64,000 nt of DNA from M3007 sp046329435 (GTDB taxonomy: Bacteria > Bacteroidota > Bacteroidia > Chitinophagales > Saprospiraceae): assembly GCA_046329435.1 (NCBI GenBank), contig JAXLUR010000010.1, positions 62,001 to 126,000 on the forward strand, written 5' to 3'. Positions 53,228 to 60,179 of the stretch are shown here, piece after piece. Both the position numbers and the translations under genes were made by a program. The first letter of the stretch is position 1; each line of letters opens with the position of its first letter. The notes under the pieces are model-generated. The model was not told the origin of the DNA. It ran no database searches and worked only from the letters and a program-made list of their open reading frames with translations.

Positions 53228-53253
53228 GACCGGGCCGAAAGACGGAAGCGGAA

Positions 53254-53466
53254 TTACTGCGGGATGGTATCGCCGCAGCTGGAACTGAGGTCGAAAAAAT
53301 CGAGCACCGACTTGGATGCCGATTTGCCGCCGCCGAGCCTTTCCAGCTTGTTGTCATCGAGGACGTCGAGTTCGTCCTGGAGGTCGTTCAACGAGCGCTT
53401 TCCCCCTTCAGATTGCGGCTGGTTGTTCGATTCCTCTTTTTTGTTGTTACGGAAAAAGTTTCGCAT
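53254..53466 (-). CDS. Small double-glycine leader-type peptide (candidate exported/RiPP-like precursor)
   Basis: A 70-residue peptide. The first about 25 residues are polar and basic (KKEESNNQPQSEGGK). Residues 26-46 form an amphipathic leucine/acidic helix, LNDLQDELDVLDDNKLERLGG, ending in three glycines (45-47), the pattern of double-glycine leaders cut by peptidase-C39 exporters. The rest (about 24 residues, with a single Cys64) would be the core, ending GDTIPQ. The start at 53466 is preferred over 53511 because it follows a full consensus promoter by 24 bp. The gene has its own promoter and terminator. No modification enzyme or C39 transporter is adjacent, so the precursor reading is inferred from the leader pattern. 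Confidence 0.6.
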   Translation of the reverse strand: MRNFFRNNKKEESNNQPQSEGGKRSLNDLQDELDVLDDNKLERLGGGKSASKSVLDFFDLSSSCGDTIPQ

Positions 53467-53489
53467 AGCACGTTTTGATTTACCCGTCT

Positions 53490-53519
53490 CAAAGGTAGCG
53501 TGTTTTCCCAATCTGGCAA
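53490..53519 (-). promoter_or_regulatory. Consensus promoter of the small peptide gene
   Basis: On the minus strand TTG (53519-53517), 19-bp spacer, TACCTTTG (53497-53490). It is the best-formed promoter in this part of the window. The predicted 5' UTR is about 17 nt. Confidence 0.75.
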
Positions 53520-53710
53520 TGTGGGCGGCGCTTTTTTGGACGGGTCCCCCTTTTTTAACTTAAACTTTGCAATCTGGTCGACAAATTTCATGCCGTGATA
53601 CGCCCGTTCGAATATTCTTTTTTCGTTTTCGGGAGGTCTTTTTCCCGGTTGACGCTGCTTTTGCCGTTCAGGATTTCCTGCCGGCTTACTTTTAGCCCAA
53701 TTCATCATGT

Positions 53711-54286
53711 ATGGCGATCAATTTTTTATCAACACTGCTCAGCTTTTGCACCATCGGCATGCTTCATTTTTCCGTAGCGCCGGCGCAGACTGAAATTCTG
53801 CGTTGCGAAGACGGGAAAATCCAGTTCAAATCCGATGCTCCGCTCGAACTCATCGAAGCGCGCAGCAACAAACTGCGCGGCGTGATCGACCCTGTGGCTC
53901 AGACCTTTGCCTGGGCCGTGGAAATCAAAACTTTCGAAGGTTTCAACAGCCCCTTGCAGCGCGAACATTTCAATGAAAACTATATGGAAAGCCGCAAGTT
54001 TCCGAAGGCGACTTTTCAGGGGAAGATTATTGAAAAAATAGACTTTCAAAAAGACGGGGTGTACACCGTGAGGGCCAAAGGCAAACTCAACGTACACGGT
54101 GTGGAGCAGGAGCGCATTATTCGCGGGCAGGTGGAGGTGAAGGGGGCGAGGGTACGCATTACCTCCGATTTTACCGTCCTGCTGGCCGATCACAATATTT
54201 CCATCCCGAGGGTTGTGCACCAGAAGATCGCTGAGGAAATTGCGGTCAGTATGGATGCCCAATTGCTCTGGGAATCAACCGATTGA
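53711..54286 (+). CDS. YceI-like family periplasmic protein
   Basis: A 191-residue exported protein with a signal peptide (MAINFLSTLLSFCTIGMLHFSVAPAQ). The mature domain is a YceI-type lipocalin-like barrel: IQFKSDAPLELIEARSNKLRGVID, FNSPLQREHFNENYMESRKFPKATFQGKI and the conserved LNVHGVEQERIIRGQVEV strand pair. Such proteins bind polyisoprenoid or similar amphiphiles. It is 34 bp upstream of the histidine kinase gene; the pair could share a transcript, but the functional link is weak. Confidence 0.88.
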   Translation: MAINFLSTLLSFCTIGMLHFSVAPAQTEILRCEDGKIQFKSDAPLELIEARSNKLRGVIDPVAQTFAWAVEIKTFEGFNSPLQREHFNENYMESRKFPKATFQGKIIEKIDFQKDGVYTVRAKGKLNVHGVEQERIIRGQVEVKGARVRITSDFTVLLADHNISIPRVVHQKIAEEIAVSMDAQLLWESTD

Positions 54287-54320
54287 TCGAACGCAGACCT
54301 GTTGCCTGCCGGCTTTTCGT

Positions 54321-57218
54321 ATGAAAATACAACTACTCTTCGTCCTGTCTTTTTTTTGTAGCGCGCTTGGCCGGGCACAGATGCCCGTATTCAGGCAGCA
54401 CGAGGTAAAGGAATTGGGCGGCACGAAATTCACGGCAATTTGTCAGGACAAGTACGGGTGGATCTGGCTGGGCGCCAAAAGCGGGCTTTTCCGCTACGAC
54501 GGCAACACCTACCAGGCTGTTGCATTGCCCGACACCCTGGGCTCGGTGCCGGTCAGCGCGATCTATGAAGCGCCCGACCGGCTCTGGGTCGGTTTTGAAA
54601 ACGGCTCGATCGGTTACCTGTCGCCAGGCGCTGTCTTTTTTCCGGCATCTGCGGAGCAAACGCAGGGCCCCGAAGTGCTTCCGACCTGCCTGCAACGCTG
54701 GTTGCCCGAAGAAGGGACGCCGGAAGTTGCGATCAAATCATTTGTCGCGGACCCTTCCGGCGCCTTGTGGATCGCTTCCTACGGCGAAGGATTGTATTGC
54801 TGGAAAAAAGGCCGGCTGTATTTGTTCAATCAAACGGATGAAGGGCTGGCAAGCAACGATGTGTACGCGCTTGCCTGCGATGGCAAGGGACGTATCTGGG
54901 CTGCCACCGACGGTGGGGTCAGTATTTGTACCATGAGCGACGAGGGTCGCAAAACGGTACAAAATATCGGCCGTGCAGAAGGGCTGCAGGACGAAATCAT
55001 ACCGGCTCTGCTGGCCGACCGGTCCGGAAATATCTGGCTCGGCGGCTACGACGGCGGCGTCAGCCGTTTTAACATCACTCAAAATACTTTCGATTTTTAT
55101 ACCCGCGAATGGCCGATGGGCGCCGTGACAGGGCTGGCCTGGTTTGCGGACAATGAATTGTGGATCGGTACCTCGGGTCAAGGCGTTGTCCGGCTGTCCA
55201 TTGCGACCGGCGTGTTGAATACCTTGTCCGATTCGCATCCGCTGGCCCGCAACAATATTCTCGCGCTGCTGAAAGACCGGGAGGGGCTTCTGTGGCTGCT
55301 CGACGACAAGGGAGCGCCGTGGTCGGCCATGGTCAGGCTGAGCATTCTCGATATGCCCGGCGCCAACGTGCAGGCGATTTGCTTTGACCGGCAATCGAAA
55401 TTGTGGGTCGGTACTGCCGACGGATTGTTCCGGCAGGACGAAACCGGCTTTACCGCTCTTTTACCCGGCCATCAAAATATTATAGCGCTCTCGGCCATGC
55501 CCGACGGCTCCATCTGGGCCGGCACTTTTGGCAACGGAGTGTTTGTGGTGAGTCCGGATGGCCGCATTGCGCGCCACCTGACCGAAAAAGACGGCCTGGC
55601 CAACGGCAGTGTACTGTCGATCGCCGGTGACGGCCAACATGCCTGGATGGCCACCCTCGGCGGTGTCACCACGGCCGATCTGAACGGCGGGGTTATTGAG
55701 CATTTCACCCACCAGAATGAACTGGGAACCAACTACATCTACAAGGTATTTGTCGATCGCCAGGGGCGTGTGTGGTTCGGCACGGATGGTAAAGGCCTGA
55801 GCATGCTTGAAAACGGTACTTTCCGGCATTATGCCGAGGCCGCCGGCGTGCCGTTAAAAACGATTTATGCCATTACGCAAGACTGGCGTGATAATATCTG
55901 GTTCAGCACGGAGAAAGAAGGACTTTTTCGCTTCGACGGCGCCGCGTTCAGCCACTACGGTACTGCACAGCGCTTGCACAGCATGACCATCACAGGCCTG
56001 TCGCTGACGGGCGAGGGCGAAATTCTGATCGCCTACGAAGAAGGTTTCGATGTTTTTAACCCCGAGTCGGGCCATATCACCTTTTTCCCGACTGCCGAAT
56101 ACAAAACGGCCAACCTTAACCTTAACGCAATTGGCATCGACCCTTCGGGCAACGTCTGGCTTGGCGCCCAGGGCGGGATCATTCGCCTGGCCAGCTACCA
56201 GGAGCCGTTCGTGTACGACCCGCAGACGATACTGACTTCCGTAAGCGTATTTTTACAACCTATTGATTTTGTGAATAAAAGGGTGTTCCCTTACGATCAA
56301 AATTACTTCATCTTCAACTTCACGGGCCTGTGGTACACGCATCCGGAAAGGGTCAGATACCGCTACAAACTTGAGAACTTCGACCCCGACTGGAAAGTGA
56401 CCAAAGACCACGCCGCTTCCTATCCTAACCTGCCGCCGGGCCGCTACACCTTCAGAGTGCAGGCGAGCGAACACGGTACTTTCGACGGCACCCCGGAGGC
56501 GAGTTACACCTTTGTGGTCAGGCAGCCGATATGGGCGCGCTGGTGGTTCATTGCCCTCATGATCGTCGGGTTTTTAAGTTCTCTTTACGCCCTTGTCAGC
56601 AGCCGCGAGGCGCGGTTGCGGCGCGAGGCGCGGCTGCGACGGGAGTCGGTAGAGTCGCAATTTGCCGCCTTGAAAAGCCAGATCAACCCGCATTTTCTCT
56701 TCAACAGTTTCAACACCCTGATTACCATTATTGAAGAGAATCCCAAAATCGCCGTGGAATACGTGGAGCATCTCGCCGATTTTTACCGGAAGATTATGCT
56801 GTACCGCGAAAAAGACCTCATCAGCCTGGAAGAGGAACTCGAACTGGTGCGGCACTTTGATTTTTTGTTGAAAAAACGCTTTGAAGACGGATTCTCCCTC
56901 GACACGAAGCTCTCTGCGCGCAACGGCGGCCTTATCATGCCCCTAACCTTGCAAATGCTGGTGGAAAACGCGGTGAAACACAATGTCATCACCCGTTCGA
57001 ATCCGCTCCTGATTGAAATCTTGACCGACCCCGAAGACCCGACCTACCTGATGGTGCGCAACAATATTCAGCGAAAAATAAAACCCGAACCCAGTACGCA
57101 TTTTGGCCTGCAAAGCCTCATCAGCCGGTACAAACTATTGGGCGAACGCCCGGTGATTGTGAAAGAAGAAGCCGGCTGTTTTATTGTCAAAGTACCTGTT
57201 ATCAAAAACGAACCCTAG
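54321..57218 (+). CDS. Sensor histidine kinase with periplasmic two-component propeller (LytS/YehU type)
   Basis: A 965-residue membrane sensor. Signal peptide (MKIQLLFVLSFFCSALGRAQ), then a long periplasmic region of Reg_prop beta-propeller repeats (TAICQDKYGWIWLGAKSGLFRYDG; GRVWFGTDGKGLSMLENGTFRHY and others, about 35-640) and a Y_Y_Y domain (LENFDPDWKVTKDHAASYPNLPPGRYTFRVQASEHG, about 690-760). One membrane helix (about 737-760) precedes a His_kinase domain: LKSQINPHFLFNSFNTLITII (phospho-acceptor His) and the N-box ENAVKHN. The G-boxes are reduced to NNIQRK and HFGLQSLISRYKLLG, which is usual in this Bacteroidota LytS-like group. The response regulator gene follows. Confidence 0.92.
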   Translation: MKIQLLFVLSFFCSALGRAQMPVFRQHEVKELGGTKFTAICQDKYGWIWLGAKSGLFRYDGNTYQAVALPDTLGSVPVSAIYEAPDRLWVGFENGSIGYLSPGAVFFPASAEQTQGPEVLPTCLQRWLPEEGTPEVAIKSFVADPSGALWIASYGEGLYCWKKGRLYLFNQTDEGLASNDVYALACDGKGRIWAATDGGVSICTMSDEGRKTVQNIGRAEGLQDEIIPALLADRSGNIWLGGYDGGVSRFNITQNTFDFYTREWPMGAVTGLAWFADNELWIGTSGQGVVRLSIATGVLNTLSDSHPLARNNILALLKDREGLLWLLDDKGAPWSAMVRLSILDMPGANVQAICFDRQSKLWVGTADGLFRQDETGFTALLPGHQNIIALSAMPDGSIWAGTFGNGVFVVSPDGRIARHLTEKDGLANGSVLSIAGDGQHAWMATLGGVTTADLNGGVIEHFTHQNELGTNYIYKVFVDRQGRVWFGTDGKGLSMLENGTFRHYAEAAGVPLKTIYAITQDWRDNIWFSTEKEGLFRFDGAAFSHYGTAQRLHSMTITGLSLTGEGEILIAYEEGFDVFNPESGHITFFPTAEYKTANLNLNAIGIDPSGNVWLGAQGGIIRLASYQEPFVYDPQTILTSVSVFLQPIDFVNKRVFPYDQNYFIFNFTGLWYTHPERVRYRYKLENFDPDWKVTKDHAASYPNLPPGRYTFRVQASEHGTFDGTPEASYTFVVRQPIWARWWFIALMIVGFLSSLYALVSSREARLRREARLRRESVESQFAALKSQINPHFLFNSFNTLITIIEENPKIAVEYVEHLADFYRKIMLYREKDLISLEEELELVRHFDFLLKKRFEDGFSLDTKLSARNGGLIMPLTLQMLVENAVKHNVITRSNPLLIEILTDPEDPTYLMVRNNIQRKIKPEPSTHFGLQSLISRYKLLGERPVIVKEEAGCFIVKVPVIKNEP

Positions 57219-57271
57219 TGCATATTACCTTGAAAGACAATCGTATGCGCAAGGTCCTAACCTGATCTGTC

Positions 57272-58042
57272 ATGAAAGTCCTGATTATCGAAGATGAAAA
57301 TGCGGCGGCCCGCCGCCTCGAAAAACTGCTCGTCGAACTGGATGCCGAAATACTGGTACTCCAGAAAATTGACACGGTCGAAATGGCCGTTACCTGGCTG
57401 CAAAGCAATCCACAGCCCGACCTGATTTTTCTCGACATCCACCTCGCTGACGGGTCGAGCTTCGATATTTTCGAGCACGTCAACGTCACATGCCCGGTCA
57501 TATTTACCACCGCCTATGACGAATACGCCCTTCAGGCCTTCAAGGTGAATGCCGTGGACTATTTGCTCAAGCCCATCAAAAGCAGCGAACTGGCCGCCGC
57601 CCTGGCCAAATACAAACAGGTATTCGAGTCGCCCAAAAATGCAGACTACAGCGCTTTGCTCGACAATCTGCGACGGCAGGAAGGCGCCAACCACCTGCGC
57701 CGAATGCTGATTCGGTTTGGCAGCAGTATCCGGCTGATCGACATGAGCGACGCGGCGTATTTTTATACCAAAGACAAAATCACCTTCCTCGTGGTGCGCA
57801 GCACGGGCAAGCGTTTTCCGGTCGATTACCCGCTCGACAAGCTCGCCGTGATGCTCGATCCGAACACGTTTTTTCGCATCAACCGACAGTTTATTGTCAA
57901 TGTAGCGGCTATCCGCGAAATGCATCCTTATTCCAAAAGTCGCGTTAAAGTTGAACTCGAACCGCCGATCGATCTCGAAACAATCGTCAGTACGGAGCGT
58001 TCGGCCGAGTTTAAAAAATGGCTGGTGGGCGAAAAAGCCTGA
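57272..58042 (+). CDS. LytTR family response regulator
   Basis: A 256-residue response regulator. The receiver domain (about 1-125) shows IIEDENAAARRLEKLL with acidic residues, the phospho-acceptor aspartate in LIFLDIHLADGSSFDIFE and YLLKPI with the conserved lysine. The LytTR DNA-binding domain follows (about 150-250): LIRFGSSIRLIDMSDAAYFYTKDKITFLVVRSTGKRFPVDYPLDKLAVMLDPNTFFRINRQFIVNVAAI. It starts 54 bp after the kinase gene and is its partner by position. Targets are not known. Confidence 0.94.
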   Translation: MKVLIIEDENAAARRLEKLLVELDAEILVLQKIDTVEMAVTWLQSNPQPDLIFLDIHLADGSSFDIFEHVNVTCPVIFTTAYDEYALQAFKVNAVDYLLKPIKSSELAAALAKYKQVFESPKNADYSALLDNLRRQEGANHLRRMLIRFGSSIRLIDMSDAAYFYTKDKITFLVVRSTGKRFPVDYPLDKLAVMLDPNTFFRINRQFIVNVAAIREMHPYSKSRVKVELEPPIDLETIVSTERSAEFKKWLVGEKA

Positions 58043-58102
58043 TAAAATGAGCCAATCGGGGCTAAATTTTTGTTGAACAATAGCAGACTTTGCCTGTTAG
58101 CG

Positions 58103-58110
58103 TATTTTTG
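58103..58110 (+). promoter_or_regulatory. -7 promoter element for the MerR-family gene
   Basis: TATTTTTG, about 96 bp before the ATG at 58206. No clear -33 element at standard spacing. Confidence 0.35.
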
Positions 58111-58205
58111 ACGGCCCATGTGAATGAATCTCACCGGGCGAACGTTGGGCCGGCCTGTAACAGGGGCGGCTCCCATATTTTCGAAAAGCGGCATCAGGTT
58201 AAACA

Positions 58206-59126
58206 ATGGCAATCTACTCCATACGTGATTTGGAGAAACTGACAGGCATCAAAGCGCACACCATTCGGATGTGGGAGCAGCGCTACAGCCTGATTGCCCC
58301 TGCCCGTACCAGTACCAATATCCGGTATTACACCGACGAACACCTGCGTCATCTGTTCAATGTCGCCTTGCTGAACCGTCACGGACTTAAAATCAGCAAA
58401 CTGGCGCGCATGGGCGTTGACGAGATCGCCAACCGGGTGTCGGAAATTGCCAAAAACAACAACAGCGCGAATGCCCAGATTGATGCCCTCACGCTGGCCA
58501 TGATTGATCTGGACGAAGCGACTTTTCACGATATTTTTTCCGCTTTTGTTGCTGAAAACGGTTTTGAGCGCACGATGCTCGAACTGGTTTACCCTTTCCT
58601 GAACAAGTTGAACGTGCTATGGCTGACCAACAGCGTCAGCCCTGCGCACGAGCATTTTATCGGCAACCTGATTCGCCGCAAGATCATGTGCGCCATCGAC
58701 AAGGAGCCGCGCGAAATCGGGCCGGAAGCAGCTACCTTTTTGCTTTATCTACCCGAAGGCGAAACGCAGGAGCTGACCCTGCTTTTTATGCATTACCTGC
58801 TCCGCAATCGCGGACAAAAAGTCATTTATCTGGGTCTGGGCAACAGCGTCGGCGACATCAGGGATGCCTGTCAGGTAGCGCGACCCGATTTTGTTTTTAC
58901 CATCCTGCAGGAGCCGCTGCCCCGGCAGTCGATCCAGAGCTATCTCGATCAGGTATCGCAACTGCTGCCCAACGGCCGCCTGTTGCTTACCGGCGCGCAA
59001 TTGTACATCGGACCCTTGCGTTTGCCCGATAACGTACGGGTACTCAACGGATTGCCGGATACGCTGCAGTTGCTCGATTCGCTGCAAATCCGGCAGATAT
59101 CACACCGGCAAATCCAGGGTCACTGA
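58206..59126 (+). CDS. MerR-family regulator with B12-binding-like domain (CarH/CarA-like), cobalt-ligand histidine missing
   Basis: A 306-residue regulator. Residues 1-70 are a MerR winged helix (YSIRDLEKLTGIKAHTIRMWEQRYSLI). Residues about 95-165 are the helical bundle with the Wx9EH motif (Trp139, Glu149, His150) typical of CarH/AerR-type photoreceptors. The Rossmann-like B12 domain follows. Its cobalamin loop, normally E-x-H-x-x-G, here reads ETQELT (186-191): Gln188 replaces the axial-ligand histidine and Thr191 the glycine. In related proteins the domain binds adenosylcobalamin and controls DNA binding in light; this member has probably lost cobalt coordination. No carotenoid genes are nearby. 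It overlaps the convergent gene at 59120 by 7 bp. Confidence 0.85.
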   Translation: MAIYSIRDLEKLTGIKAHTIRMWEQRYSLIAPARTSTNIRYYTDEHLRHLFNVALLNRHGLKISKLARMGVDEIANRVSEIAKNNNSANAQIDALTLAMIDLDEATFHDIFSAFVAENGFERTMLELVYPFLNKLNVLWLTNSVSPAHEHFIGNLIRRKIMCAIDKEPREIGPEAATFLLYLPEGETQELTLLFMHYLLRNRGQKVIYLGLGNSVGDIRDACQVARPDFVFTILQEPLPRQSIQSYLDQVSQLLPNGRLLLTGAQLYIGPLRLPDNVRVLNGLPDTLQLLDSLQIRQISHRQIQGH

Positions 59127-60028
59127 TTTTTTTGCTCCACCATCACCAGCATGGCTGCTTCCTGCGGGCTGGGTTCCTTTATTTTTTGCAACCATTTACG
59201 CGCTACCGGCAGGTTGTCCGAACGAACGGCCATCATGGCACAGACGGAGAACAGGGCGTCGTTGAGCGTCCGGCGTACGAGGGCGCCTTTTTGCAATTCG
59301 GTGATATTTTTAAATGCCTGAAAGCCCGTGTTGCTGGAGTTTTGTTCGTCGTTGGAAAAAACATAGTTGACATCGACGCGGGCCGAGTCATCTACGGTGT
59401 AACTGCCCCAGATAACCAGATCGGCCTGGCAATGCCTGCCGTATGCTGCGGCTTCGGCCGCGTCCGGGTTGCGTTTTTCAGCGGGTAATTGATCAATAAT
59501 CTGAACCTGGGCGGGGATGTTGTTGTCGCTCGTGAGTTTGCGAATGCTCGTTTGCAGTACGCTTTCGGGGTTCTGTTGCTGGCTGCCGACGTTTTGGAAG
59601 GGGAGCAGCATCACGCGCAGCCCCGGCGTTTCCTTAAAATCTGGGCATAAACGTTTGTCGCGGAACACCAGCAGCACCATCACCACAACGCAAAGCAAGG
59701 CGATGGCCGCGATCAGCCATGTGCGTCGCCTGCGTATTGTGCCGGAAGAAGGTTTTGCGGCGGGGGAATCAAGGGCGCGCAGGAGGCCAAAAATTGCGTT
59801 GTTGATTCTATTGTACTCCCGCTGCGTTTCCTCGGGCGCGAGGATGCCTTTGAATTCGTTTTGGCGGGTGGTATTGTAAGCGGCTTCGAGGGTGTTCAGC
59901 GCCTGAAGCGTGTCGGCATATTGAAGTTTGTTGTCCGTCAGAAAAAGGCGAAACGTTTCGAGGGCAGCGGCGGTGTCGCCCTGTCGCAGGAGAGCCTGTA
60001 CGGCATTGATAGCAGCTTGTTGTTCCAT
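59120..60028 (-). CDS. Membrane protein with N-terminal EAD11-like effector-associated domain and TolB/FlgO-like C-terminal domain
   Basis: A 302-residue protein in three parts. Residues 1-88 are a helical domain (AINAVQALLRQGDTAAALETF, NTLEAAYN, KGILAPEETQREYNRINNAIFGLLRAL) that closely resembles effector-associated domain 11 (EAD11) of the NTP-dependent conflict systems: helices with the closing G-x-EE-x-NRI-LL pattern. A basic stretch and one membrane helix (about 103-123) follow. Residues about 134-225 form an alpha/beta domain (RVMLLPFQNVG, NIPAQVQIIDQLP, YGRHCQADLVIWGSYTVDD) like the TolB-N/FlgO domain; the tail is helical. It is probably a membrane-tethered adaptor. No partner with the same domain is adjacent. 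The EAD11 call is by pattern only. Confidence 0.6.
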   Translation of the reverse strand: MEQQAAINAVQALLRQGDTAAALETFRLFLTDNKLQYADTLQALNTLEAAYNTTRQNEFKGILAPEETQREYNRINNAIFGLLRALDSPAAKPSSGTIRRRRTWLIAAIALLCVVVMVLLVFRDKRLCPDFKETPGLRVMLLPFQNVGSQQQNPESVLQTSIRKLTSDNNIPAQVQIIDQLPAEKRNPDAAEAAAYGRHCQADLVIWGSYTVDDSARVDVNYVFSNDEQNSSNTGFQAFKNITELQKGALVRRTLNDALFSVCAMMAVRSDNLPVARKWLQKIKEPSPQEAAMLVMVEQKNQ

Positions 60029-60112
60029 GTGTCCGAGTTTTGGGTGGGCCGAAGCGCGGGTAAAAATGCAATTTTCTGTTCATTTCACCAGTATTTTCAG
60101 TTTTCCGCGCTT

Positions 60113-60154
60113 AAAAAGCAGAAAGGCGCCCTGCCTCAGCAGGGCGCCTTTCTG
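60113..60154 (-). terminator. Intrinsic terminator after the PPIase gene
   Basis: Perfect 16-bp stem (60119-60134 with 60139-60154), loop CTCA. Five A at 60113-60117 give a U-run on the minus strand. Confidence 0.93.
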
Positions 60155-60179
60155 TGCCGGATGAAACGCAAGGGGCGGA

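Noticed and set aside
52619..53260. A TPP or NAD riboswitch upstream of pnuC
   Set aside because: Only a 14-bp terminator hairpin is visible; no conserved core of a known pnuC-associated riboswitch could be seen.
53388..53708. A 106-codon minus-strand frame overlapping the small peptide gene
   Set aside because: It lacks a promoter of its own, crosses the peptide gene's consensus promoter and has basic, low-complexity composition.
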